Source: Occultella glacieicola (GTDB taxonomy: Bacteria; Actinomycetota; Actinomycetes; Actinomycetales; Beutenbergiaceae). From it: 64,000 nt of DNA. Below the pieces are notes generated by a model. It made no database searches, was not told where the DNA came from, and was given only the letters and a program-made list of their open reading frames with translations. Shown here piece after piece: positions 16,991 to 24,202 of this stretch; the stretch's first letter is position 1; each line of letters opens with the position of its first letter. The DNA lies in assembly GCF_004353825.1 (NCBI RefSeq), contig NZ_SMNA01000001.1:434001-498000 (forward strand), in the 5' to 3' direction. Position numbers and translations under genes: made by a program.

Positions 16991-17359
16991 ATGAGCCAAT
17001 TTCTGCTGTCCGTTCCGCACGACTCCGACGAGGAGCCGACCATGGAGACCATGGACCCGGCCGAGCTGGAGGCAGCCATGGCTGCCACCGGTGCGATCAT
17101 CGAGGAGCTGACGTCGACCGGCGCCTTTGTCTTCGCCGGCGGGCTGATGCCGCCATCGAGCGCGATGACGGTCGACAACACCGGCGAGTCGCTGAACACC
17201 GTCAACGGCCCCTTCGTCGATGCCCCCGAGTACCTCGGCGGCTTCTGGATCATCGACGTGGCCGATGAGCAGACCGCCCTTGACTGGGCCGCGCGCGCAT
17301 CGAAGGCCCTCGGCGGCCGGATCGAGGTCAGGGCCTTCCAGGTTCCGCCAGGCGACTGA
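16991..17359 (+). CDS. YciI family protein
   Basis: A 122-residue protein of the YciI/YCII dimeric ferredoxin-like fold (FLLSVPHDSDEE near the start, FAGGLMPP, FVDAPEYLGGFWIIDVADEQ). Such proteins are often linked to sigma-factor or DGPF-domain clusters and their function is unknown. The glycine-rich centre and length are typical. It is the last ordinary-composition gene before the mobile-element island that begins near 17.5 kb. Confidence 0.85.
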   Translation: MSQFLLSVPHDSDEEPTMETMDPAELEAAMAATGAIIEELTSTGAFVFAGGLMPPSSAMTVDNTGESLNTVNGPFVDAPEYLGGFWIIDVADEQTALDWAARASKALGGRIEVRAFQVPPGD

Positions 17360-17670
17360 GTTCACTTGTCGAGGGGATTCGGGTGGGCCCCTTACGGGCC
17401 GTCGCTCGATGGCGACATCTGCGCGCGCAACATAGGCGGCGGTATGCCCTATGTCAATACCAACATGGCCGTCCCCGTCCCGTAGCAGTGGTGGGGCGCG
17501 GACTTGGAACCCAGGCCCGTCGGCCTAGACGGTATGTAGCGACCCGGTCGCTGTGACGGGGGTGCGGGCCGGGGCCTCGCTCACGAGATTCGTGGGTTAC
17601 CGAGTAGGGGCTGCCTGCTCGGCCTATCCGACATTCGTGGGAGGCCCCGGAGTTTACCGAGCGTACGAGC

Positions 17671-18729
17671 GTGGGGCTCGACGTGCACGCACGATCGATC
17701 GTTGCAGCAGCGATCGACGGCGTCACGGGCGAGCTCATCCAGTCCAGACTGACCCCGTCGCATGTGCACATCCGCTCCTGGCTCGCCGACCTGCCTGGCC
17801 CAGTGGCGGTGGCCTATGAGGCGGGCCCGACTGGCTTCGGCCTGTCCCGTTCGCTGACCGCGGCGGGGATCAGGTGTGAAGTGGTGGCGCCCTCGAAGTT
17901 GCAGCGCCCCAGCGGTGACCGGGTCAAGACCGATGCCAGGGACGCGGTGCACCTAGCGCGGCTGCTGCGACTGGATGAGTTCACCGCGGTCTGGGTCCCG
18001 ACCCTGGATCAGGAGACCGCCCGTGATCTGGTCCGGGCGCGTGAGGACGCCCGCGGTGACTTGATGCAGGCCCGGCACCGACTCTCCAAGCTGCTGCTGC
18101 GTCAGGGCCTCGTCTACTCCGAAGGCCGCGCCTGGACCGGGGCGCATGAGGCCTGGCTGCGTCGGCAGCGTTTCCAGTCACCGGCGCTGCAGCTGGCGTT
18201 CGAGTCCGACTTCGAAGCCGTGCTCACGGTGCAGGCGCGGCGGGACCGACTCGATGAAGCGATCGCGATGGCCCAGGACAGTGAGTTCACGCCGATTGTG
18301 CGGCGACTGGGCTGTCTGCGAGGGATCAGCAACCTAACCGGGCTGGCTTTGGCGGTCGAGGTCGGCGACTGGCACCGCTTCACCGGTAACAGCATCGGCT
18401 CCTTCGTCGGGCTGGTCCCCTCGGAGTGCTACTCCGGCGCCTCACGGGTACAGGGCTCGATCACCAAGACCGGAAACACCCACCTGCGGCGACTGCTGGT
18501 CGAGGCCGCCTGGCACCACCGCGCCCGCTACGCCATCGGCAAGACCATCCAAGACCGATGGGAGCTGGCTCCAGTGGCCGCCCGCGCCCGCGGAGACGCC
18601 GGGAACCGGCGCCTGCACGCCCGCTGGAACAGTTTCCGCGAACGCCGCAAGCGGCACGTGGTCGCCAACGTCGCCATCGCCCGCGAGCTGTCCGGCTGGT
18701 GCTGGTCCCTGGCCGTTCTCGAGGAGTAG
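17671..18729 (+). CDS. IS110 family transposase (recombinase)
   Basis: A 352-residue transposase with an N-terminal DEDD/RuvC-like domain (GLDVHARSIVAAAID; YEAGPTGFGL; DRVKTDARDAVHLARLLR) and a C-terminal transposase_20 domain holding the conserved catalytic serine region (YSGASRVQGSITKTGNTHLRR). The protein appears full-length, so the element could be active. IS110 enzymes are guided by an element-encoded bridge (seek) RNA that pairs with donor and target DNA. The GTG start fits, though the frame is open slightly upstream. Confidence 0.95.
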   Translation: MGLDVHARSIVAAAIDGVTGELIQSRLTPSHVHIRSWLADLPGPVAVAYEAGPTGFGLSRSLTAAGIRCEVVAPSKLQRPSGDRVKTDARDAVHLARLLRLDEFTAVWVPTLDQETARDLVRAREDARGDLMQARHRLSKLLLRQGLVYSEGRAWTGAHEAWLRRQRFQSPALQLAFESDFEAVLTVQARRDRLDEAIAMAQDSEFTPIVRRLGCLRGISNLTGLALAVEVGDWHRFTGNSIGSFVGLVPSECYSGASRVQGSITKTGNTHLRRLLVEAAWHHRARYAIGKTIQDRWELAPVAARARGDAGNRRLHARWNSFRERRKRHVVANVAIARELSGWCWSLAVLEE

Positions 18730-18998
18730 CCCACCGCTTCGCCGACCAACGTGGTGCAAGCAGCGCGTGGAGCGACCCGCGACGCAACTATGAGCAGCCC
18801 GGTCCCGCCAGGTGACGCTCGACCCTAGACACGCGGCCCGCTCCAGCCGAACACCCCGTCCTGCGGTAACCAACCCGCGCATATCAGTCTGACCGCGCGT
18901 CGCCAACGACGCGCTCACCACCGACACCGTCGACGAAGCAGAGGCGCCCGCCCCACCAACACGGGACGGGCGCCTCACTCTGCCACTTGACAGAAACG
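18730..18998 (+). ncRNA. Candidate bridge/seek RNA region of the IS110-type element
   Basis: About 270 bases of noncoding DNA lie between the transposase stop and the right repeat. In the IS1111 group the guide RNA is encoded downstream of the recombinase. Several hairpins are possible, the strongest at 18941-18976. I have not folded the RNA or located guide loops, so position and limits are inferred from element layout only. Confidence 0.35.
18941..18976 (+). terminator. Hairpin near the right end of the IS110-type element
   Basis: Arms GAGGCGCCCGCCCC (18941-18954) and GGGACGGGCGCCTC (18963-18976) pair at 13 of 14 positions around an 8-base loop. There is no T-run, so it may end transcripts from either side or be a structural part of the guide RNA. 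Confidence 0.5.
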
Positions 18999-19006
18999 GC
19001 TACATA

Positions 19007-21364
19007 TCAGTTGCCGGCGGTGGGAACCGTTTCCAAGTATGGGTGATAAGCGTCGTGAATCTTGAGCCTTTGTTCGGGCACCCGTGGTTGCACCCTCCGC
19101 GCCAATGCCTCGACCCGTTCACTTTCGCTTCCGACCTCCGGGTAAACGAAGTCATTTGCATGTGCTTCCGGCCCCAGCACGCATATCGATATCAGCTTTT
19201 CGATCGTTCGATCCACGCGGTCCTCCGCAATACCTGCCTCCACCAGCCCAGTCGACAACTGCGCACGAGAGAGGATGGCAGGAGCGCCTAAGAGAGAGTA
19301 CAAAGCGCTTCGGAGCTCGGGAACAGTAACCCCGTTCTCCACCAACAGCGCATCGAACGCATAGTTAGAGTACACCTCGCGTGCAGCAATCATGTCGCTA
19401 CACGTTATCCTATTATTGCCGCGGTCAATGGCGCTTGCTACGGCCGCGTTCGCCAAGACCAGGACATCTCTGGGTCGGGGTTGAACGCTCGACGCTATGA
19501 ACGTACGCGTATCGATGTCGTTAACCTCTGGCGGAAAGACTTCGTCCCACACGCTCTTGCCTGGCCGTCCGCCGGCTTTGACTTCGTACCGAGCCTCGAG
19601 CACGTGCAGCAGAGTATTGGCGTCCTGCCATTTCACGGTTGAGAGAGGGAGCTTGTCGGGCTCACGAGCCTCGGTGCGCAGGTAGTGATAGATGTCGCTG
19701 CGCAGGAACACGGACACTGTCAGGCGCACTCGGTCGCGCCACCAATCTTGGCGATCAAAATCGCGCACTACGTTGCCTCGGGCCACGAGCAGACCCAGGA
19801 TGAACTTCGCCACTAATCGCAAGTCGACATTCTTGTCCCAACCTTTATCGAGGTTGTCGACAAGAATTGCGACTCGCCTCCGCGTGCGGAGCACGCCTCC
19901 GAGGACAGACCGCAACTGATTGAGCGCCTGTGCGTGAAACGCCTCATTGATGAGGTCCCGCCGAGGTGAACTCGAGTCCCCAGACGCGACTCGGTGCGAC
20001 AAGTGGTCGAGTGTCTGCTCAAGTCGTGTCGAGATGTCTGCGCGAAGGTCGAACGGCGCGTTCTCAACGTAGTTGATGAACCGTTGCTCGTCAGCACTCA
20101 CCGGGATGGTCGGGCCTCGTGCGTCGATGGCTTGAAGGACCGCAGACCCGACTTCGGATTGTATGACGAAGCGCCAGAGCGCATCGAAAAAGTAGTCCTG
20201 TTGTCCAGCAGGAAGGCTCATGACGGTCTCGAACATGGCTGGGAACTCGAAGGCGGGCGGTTTGATGAGGACTACGAGGTTCGTCTTGTTTGCGCGCAGG
20301 TGGTCGAGTGCACGAAATGCATTCGCCGTCTTACCTGTCCCCCGGTGGCCAACGAAGATGGTGTCCCGCGCATCGATGACGTCGTTGTAAGCTGACGTTT
20401 CGACGAAGTATTCGGAAAGTTCATTCAACTCATTCTCGGCAACATGCTCTCCGAATTTGAGGAGCGAGAGAGGGTTCCTTGGAGAACGTCGGGGCCTACT
20501 CCAGTCAACGCCTTCGAACGGCAGCGAGTCGAGCCAATCTCGAGCGAGTTGCACGCACTCTCGGGCGTACGTGTACTTCTGCAGAAGGGCCTCGTAGTCG
20601 AACGGGGCGTCGTACTCGGGTTCGGCCAACATGAAGATCGGCGTATCCAAACCGCGTGCTAGTCCAGCTGCAATGGCGTGCCGAACATTTATGACAGTGG
20701 ATCTGTTCCTGTGTGGTCCTGCGAAGTGAATCAGTACGCCAGCACTACGCATGATTGATGGGGCGAGCCAAGTTATCGGCTCAAAACTTGACTCCTTTGG
20801 ATCGGAGACTAAGACTTGAGTGCCGCGCTTGCGACGCTCATCGATGAATGCGCTCAATCGTGAGGATGCTTCGAAAGGGTCGAATGTAGGACAGTAGAGC
20901 AGGGAATCGCGCGGCTCTGAAACCTCAGGGAGGCTTGGCTCCAGCAAGTCGTCGTAGGCGGTCCTTTCATCTTCCCACGGAGTACTCTCAAGAAGATGTG
21001 AGCTCAAGTCGGTACTGTTGAAGTAGGAGGTATAGCCCAGCGGTTTCAACGTGGACAACTCGTTGAAGTCTTGCTTGCCGCTAGTCACAGATTGGTCGAG
21101 AAGGATTCGGATCGACTTTCCCCGTGCCATTGCATAGCCGAGCTCAAAAGCGACGTTTGAGTTGAGTTGGGTTAGATCGAATACGGCCGAGGCAGATTGG
21201 TCGATTTGAGAGAGGACTCGTGAAATTACCACTCGTCCGTCGACGTCCAGATCTTCCCAACTCTTGGCAGACACGCCTTGCTGGATGAGTTGGGTGACGG
21301 TGCGTCTCATCGTGTCGCCGATACTCCGTGGGCTACTAGGGTAGCCAAAGAACACGTCGATCAT
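19007..21364 (-). CDS. TIR/NDT-like double Rossmann + Sll1717-type P-loop ATPase; candidate defence protein
   Basis: A 785-residue protein with visibly lower G+C than its surroundings. Residues 1-130 look like a TIR or nucleoside-deoxyribosyltransferase-like domain: VFFGYPSSP at the start, KSWEDLDVDGRVVISRVL, and FDLTQLNSNVAFELGYA with a candidate catalytic Glu74. Residues 153-260 look like a second Rossmann unit (SAGVLIHFAG, NVRHAIAAGLARGL, FMLAEPEYDAPFDY). Residues about 325-620 form a P-loop ATPase with Walker A GHRGTGKT (339-346) and Walker B VAILVDNLDKGWD (498-510), a motif I associate with the Sll1717 family of STAND/ORC-CDC6-like ATPases. The C-terminus looks winged-helix-like. Its stop codon falls in the IS110 repeat, so a few residues may be lost. 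Function is inferred from architecture only. Confidence 0.8.
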   Translation of the reverse strand: MIDVFFGYPSSPRSIGDTMRRTVTQLIQQGVSAKSWEDLDVDGRVVISRVLSQIDQSASAVFDLTQLNSNVAFELGYAMARGKSIRILLDQSVTSGKQDFNELSTLKPLGYTSYFNSTDLSSHLLESTPWEDERTAYDDLLEPSLPEVSEPRDSLLYCPTFDPFEASSRLSAFIDERRKRGTQVLVSDPKESSFEPITWLAPSIMRSAGVLIHFAGPHRNRSTVINVRHAIAAGLARGLDTPIFMLAEPEYDAPFDYEALLQKYTYARECVQLARDWLDSLPFEGVDWSRPRRSPRNPLSLLKFGEHVAENELNELSEYFVETSAYNDVIDARDTIFVGHRGTGKTANAFRALDHLRANKTNLVVLIKPPAFEFPAMFETVMSLPAGQQDYFFDALWRFVIQSEVGSAVLQAIDARGPTIPVSADEQRFINYVENAPFDLRADISTRLEQTLDHLSHRVASGDSSSPRRDLINEAFHAQALNQLRSVLGGVLRTRRRVAILVDNLDKGWDKNVDLRLVAKFILGLLVARGNVVRDFDRQDWWRDRVRLTVSVFLRSDIYHYLRTEAREPDKLPLSTVKWQDANTLLHVLEARYEVKAGGRPGKSVWDEVFPPEVNDIDTRTFIASSVQPRPRDVLVLANAAVASAIDRGNNRITCSDMIAAREVYSNYAFDALLVENGVTVPELRSALYSLLGAPAILSRAQLSTGLVEAGIAEDRVDRTIEKLISICVLGPEAHANDFVYPEVGSESERVEALARRVQPRVPEQRLKIHDAYHPYLETVPTAGN

Positions 21365-21592
21365 ATGCCCTCCCCATTGGAGTCAAGCGGTTGCTTTGGT
21401 TCTACACGTCGGCGAGGCGGCTGGCAAGGGCCAAATGGTGCGCCGCTTGGCGGAAGGCACGACCCAACCGATCCCCACCAGGTCGGAAGGGATGATCCTA
21501 GCGTCGGCCGGCTCGCTTGCTAGCACGAGCTGAGCGTCCATAGTGGGTTGCTAGAGACCTCCGGTAGGGCCGGTGTCTGGCCAGACTCGGCC

Positions 21593-21620
21593 TGAATTGC
21601 CCTGAATGTTCTGGAGGGTG
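21593..21620 (+). repeat. IS3 element inverted repeat, left
   Basis: Begins TGAATTGCCCTG and ends CTGGAGGGTG. It pairs with the reverse complement of 22911-22938, which begins TGAACTGCCCTG. Confidence 0.85.
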
Positions 21621-21625
21621 GTTGG

Positions 21626-22561
21626 TTACGCGACCTCCGGGATGGGGGTCACGGGCGTAGCCTGCCGGTGAGCGTGTTCGAACTCAATGGGTGGCAGTTG
21701 CCCGATTGAGGAGTGGAGGCGGTCGTGGTTGTACCAGTGGACCCAGCGGGCGACTTGCCACTCGACCTCAGCGTGGTTCTTCCAGGTCGGTCCACCGTCG
21801 TTGATCGCCTCGGTCTTGAACAGCCCGATCGTCGACTCGCACAGCGCGTTGTCCAGCGCATCACCGACGGTTCCGATGGATCCGGCGATGCCTGCCTTGG
21901 CCAGTTCGGCGGTCAGCACCAGCGAGACGTATTGAGACCCGGCATCGGAGTGGTGGACGAGCCGGCCGCGCTCCCAGGTTGCTCCGGCGCGGTGACGCGC
22001 GTCGATCGCCTGGCGCAAGGCGTCGGTGACCAGGAAGGCGCGCATGCTTGTGGCGACTCGCCAGCCCAGGATGCGGCGGGAGTACACGTCTACGACGAAG
22101 GCGACGTAGATGAACCCGGTCAGCGTCCAGACGTAGGAGAAGTCGGCCACCCACAGCTGGTCAGGCGCGGTGGGCACATGCCAGCCGCGCTTGACCAGGT
22201 CGGGATGCCGTGGCGCCTCGGCCGACCGGCGGGTCGTGGTGGTGCGGTGCCGTCCCCGGATCGCGCCCGTGATCCCGGCGATGGCCATGAGCCGGGCGAC
22301 CTGATCGCGGCCCACGTCCAGGCCGGCGCGACGGGCGGCGTGCCACAGCTTGCGCACCCCGTACACGCCCCAGTTCTCCCGGTGGAGCGTCACCAGAGCG
22401 TTGGCCAGGTAGGCCCCCTCCAGCAGCGCCGTGCTCACCGGCTGAGACTTGTGGGCGTAGTAGGTGGACGGCGCGATCTTCATTCCATGCTGAGTTAGCA
22501 CGGCGCAGATCGGCTCGACGCCGAACCGGTCCCTGTAGGTGTCGATGTAGGCCACGATCAC
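21626..22561 (-). CDS. IS3 family transposase OrfB (DDE integrase)
   Basis: A 311-residue integrase-like transposase. After an HTH_21-type segment (ENWGVYGVRKLWHAARRAG, VARLMAIAGI) comes the rve catalytic core with its triad visible: Asp in WVADFSYV, Asp in VHHSDAGSQY, and Glu in NALCESTIGLFK, followed by the family's C-terminal WYNHDRLHSSI. GTG at 22561 overlaps the expected stop of orfA (GTGA). The protein looks intact, so it could act if OrfA or the OrfAB fusion can be made. Confidence 0.95.
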   Translation of the reverse strand: MIVAYIDTYRDRFGVEPICAVLTQHGMKIAPSTYYAHKSQPVSTALLEGAYLANALVTLHRENWGVYGVRKLWHAARRAGLDVGRDQVARLMAIAGITGAIRGRHRTTTTRRSAEAPRHPDLVKRGWHVPTAPDQLWVADFSYVWTLTGFIYVAFVVDVYSRRILGWRVATSMRAFLVTDALRQAIDARHRAGATWERGRLVHHSDAGSQYVSLVLTAELAKAGIAGSIGTVGDALDNALCESTIGLFKTEAINDGGPTWKNHAEVEWQVARWVHWYNHDRLHSSIGQLPPIEFEHAHRQATPVTPIPEVA

Positions 22562-22883
22562 TTGAGTCGGCGGTCGAGCTCCGCCTGAGCGAAAACGCTG
22601 ACGCGGTCTTGAGGATCTCGTTCGCGCGCTCCAGCTCGGCCACGCGCTTCTTCAATGCGCGCACCTCCTCGGACTCACTCGAGCGAGCGGCCGCAGGCCG
22701 GCCGCCGCCGGCGCGCTCGGCCTCCTCAATCCAGTTCCGCAGCGTCGCGGGGTTAACGTCCAGGAGCGAGCCGACATGCTTCCGGGCTCCCAACTTCGAC
22801 TCGGTGCCCTCGGCGAGCTTCTCGCGGTACATCCGCACCGCCCGCTCCCGAAACTCACCGTCGTATCTCCTCGGTGCTGACAT
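22558..22883 (-). pseudogene. IS3 family OrfA with a one-base frame break
   Basis: From ATG 22883 the frame gives a typical OrfA: MSAPRRYDGEFRERAVRMYR, helix-turn-helix around LLDVNPATLRNWIEEAER, and a leucine-zipper-like coil ending ANEILKTASAF. Related OrfA proteins continue FFAQAELDR-; here that continuation (FAQAELDRRLK, stop overlapping orfB) lies in the -1 frame. A run of four T on the minus strand (A4 at 22592-22595) marks the break, as if one T of five were lost. Read without a shift, the frame runs on as nonsense for about 140 codons. OrfAB fusion would then need a +1 (not the usual -1) shift. Confidence 0.75.
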
Positions 22884-22910
22884 GAGATCCAGTCTCCTTT
22901 GCTAAATCAG

Positions 22911-22938
22911 CACCCTCCAGGAGATCCAGGGCAGTTCA
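22911..22938 (-). repeat. IS3 element inverted repeat, right
   Basis: On the minus strand it begins TGAACTGCCCTGGAT and ends CTGGAGGGTG, matching the left repeat at 21593-21620. Confidence 0.85.
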
Positions 22939-23039
22939 CCGCTGCCATCTCCTTGATCAGCCAAACGACTGCGAAGTTCCGCTGCCTACTCCGCAGCGGG
23001 CCTTATCGTGACGTAGCCTCGACGCCCAGGGAGGGTGCC

Positions 23040-23999
23040 ATGCCGTTTGAACTTGACAATCGACTCGTTGTAGGAGTCGCTTCCAGTGCCCTGTTCGACC
23101 TCTCCGACTCTGATGCAGTCTTCCGTGCGAAAGGCGAAGCGGAGTATCGGCGGTACCAGGAGCAGCACCTCAACGACACGCTCAAGCCGGGCGAGGCATA
23201 CCCGTTCATCAGGCGATTGCTCTCCCTCAACGATCTTGCCGACGCGCCGGATGACCCCCTGGTCGAGGTGATCGTGCTATCCCGCAATGATCCTGACACG
23301 GGTCTGCGCGTCATGAAATCGATCCAGGCACTTGGCCTTCCTATCACGCGCGCTGTGTTCATGCAGGGGCGGTCACCGCACAAGTTTATGCCCGCCTTCA
23401 ACATGTCCCTATTCTTGTCGGCGAGCGCCGAGGCCGTACGCGAGGCGGTGGACGCACGCCTCCCCGCGGGCCAGGTCCTGCCTTCGGCGGCCGTCGAAGA
23501 GGATGACTCCGGCGACCTCCGCATTGCCTTCGACTTCGACGGTGTCCTGGCGGATGACGCGTCGGAGGGGGTAATGCAGGCACAGGGTTTGCCGGCGTTC
23601 CACGCGCACGAGGTCGCCAACCTCGCTACGCCTCACAGCCCCGGTCCCCTAAAGGCGTTCCTCGAAGCGATCAACCGGATCCAGGACCGCGAGCAGGCGC
23701 GGTTCCTGGTAGACCCTGGGTACCGCATCAGAGTCCACGTGGCGATCGTGACCGCTCGCAACGCCCCGTCGCACGAGCGAGCCATGGGCAGTTTGAAGGA
23801 GTGGGGTGTACGGGTGAACGACGCGTTCTTCCTGGGCGGCGTGGAGAAGGCCCGTGTGCTTGAAATCCTCAAACCGCACATCTTCTTCGACGATCAAGCG
23901 GGGCACCTCGCGGGCGCCGCAAAGGTCGCGCCTAGCGTTCACGTGCCCTTCGGCATCGCGAACGCCGCTCCGCCAGCGTCGAACGAGCCGCGCCACTGA
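23040..23999 (+). CDS. 5'-nucleotidase (cytosolic NT5C1-like family)
   Basis: A 319-residue protein of the 5'-nucleotidase family related to cytosolic AMP/IMP-specific enzymes, which dephosphorylate nucleoside monophosphates. The start VVGVASSALFDLSDSDAVF, the middle IVLSRNDPDTGLRVMKSI, and the HAD-type motif FDFDGVLADD (Asp165, Asp167), then IVTARNAPSHER and HIFFDDQAGHL are all in family order, so it looks intact. ATG at 23040 follows AGGGAGGG; the frame is open farther upstream but into the IS3 repeat. It is the only gene left of its kind in the island, next to the IS3 element and the Rossmann-ATPase gene. Its island position hints at nucleotide depletion or salvage linked to defence, which is not proven. 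Confidence 0.85.
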   Translation: MPFELDNRLVVGVASSALFDLSDSDAVFRAKGEAEYRRYQEQHLNDTLKPGEAYPFIRRLLSLNDLADAPDDPLVEVIVLSRNDPDTGLRVMKSIQALGLPITRAVFMQGRSPHKFMPAFNMSLFLSASAEAVREAVDARLPAGQVLPSAAVEEDDSGDLRIAFDFDGVLADDASEGVMQAQGLPAFHAHEVANLATPHSPGPLKAFLEAINRIQDREQARFLVDPGYRIRVHVAIVTARNAPSHERAMGSLKEWGVRVNDAFFLGGVEKARVLEILKPHIFFDDQAGHLAGAAKVAPSVHVPFGIANAAPPASNEPRH

Positions 24000-24202
24000 A
24001 GGCGCATCGGACTCGGACGCTCACCGGTGCCAACGGGAGGCCTGCAGCGAGCCGACTAGAGTTCTTGTGGAGGTCGCTAACCCCTGAGACCGTCCGGCAT
24101 CGGATGCCCCAATCTGGGCGGTTTGACGCTCCCCCGCAGCAGCGCGCATCAACTCACCTCAAGGCGCGTTAGGCGTGACTTCGGCGTCGAGGGCTACCGG
24201 TC

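Larger units (their letters stand above)
17531..19008 (+). mobile_element. IS110 family element, probably IS1111 group
   Basis: The element holds one DEDD transposase gene. Candidate subterminal inverted repeats are GGTATGTAGC (17531-17540) and GATATGTAGC (minus strand of 18999-19008), which differ at one position. Noncoding DNA is about 140 bases before the gene and 270 after it; a long 3' noncoding end plus subterminal repeats is the IS1111 pattern. True outer ends may lie a few bases outside. The right repeat overlaps the stop codon of the next, convergent gene. Confidence 0.7.
21593..22938 (-). mobile_element. IS3 family insertion sequence
   Basis: The element holds orfA and orfB on the minus strand and is bounded by 28-base inverted repeats at 21593-21620 and 22911-22938 that match at about 23-24 positions (TGAA.TGCCCTG.AT and CTGGAGGGTG shared). 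Size of 1346 bases is normal. I see no convincing target duplication, which may mean later rearrangement or that the ends are off by a base or two. Confidence 0.88.

Noticed and set aside
17360-17530. Possible small gene between YciI and the IS110 element
   Set aside because: No frame with a ribosome site or family resemblance; it has inverted stretches such as CATAGG...CCTATG only.
18941-18976. CRISPR or tRNA-like structure
   Set aside because: A single hairpin without repeated spacing or cloverleaf; treated as IS noncoding structure. No CRISPR-like direct repeat array was seen anywhere in the window.
22161-22560. Extended OrfA reading frame of the IS3 element
   Set aside because: The extension overlaps OrfB in another frame and has no IS3 resemblance; it arises from the frame break at the T-run.
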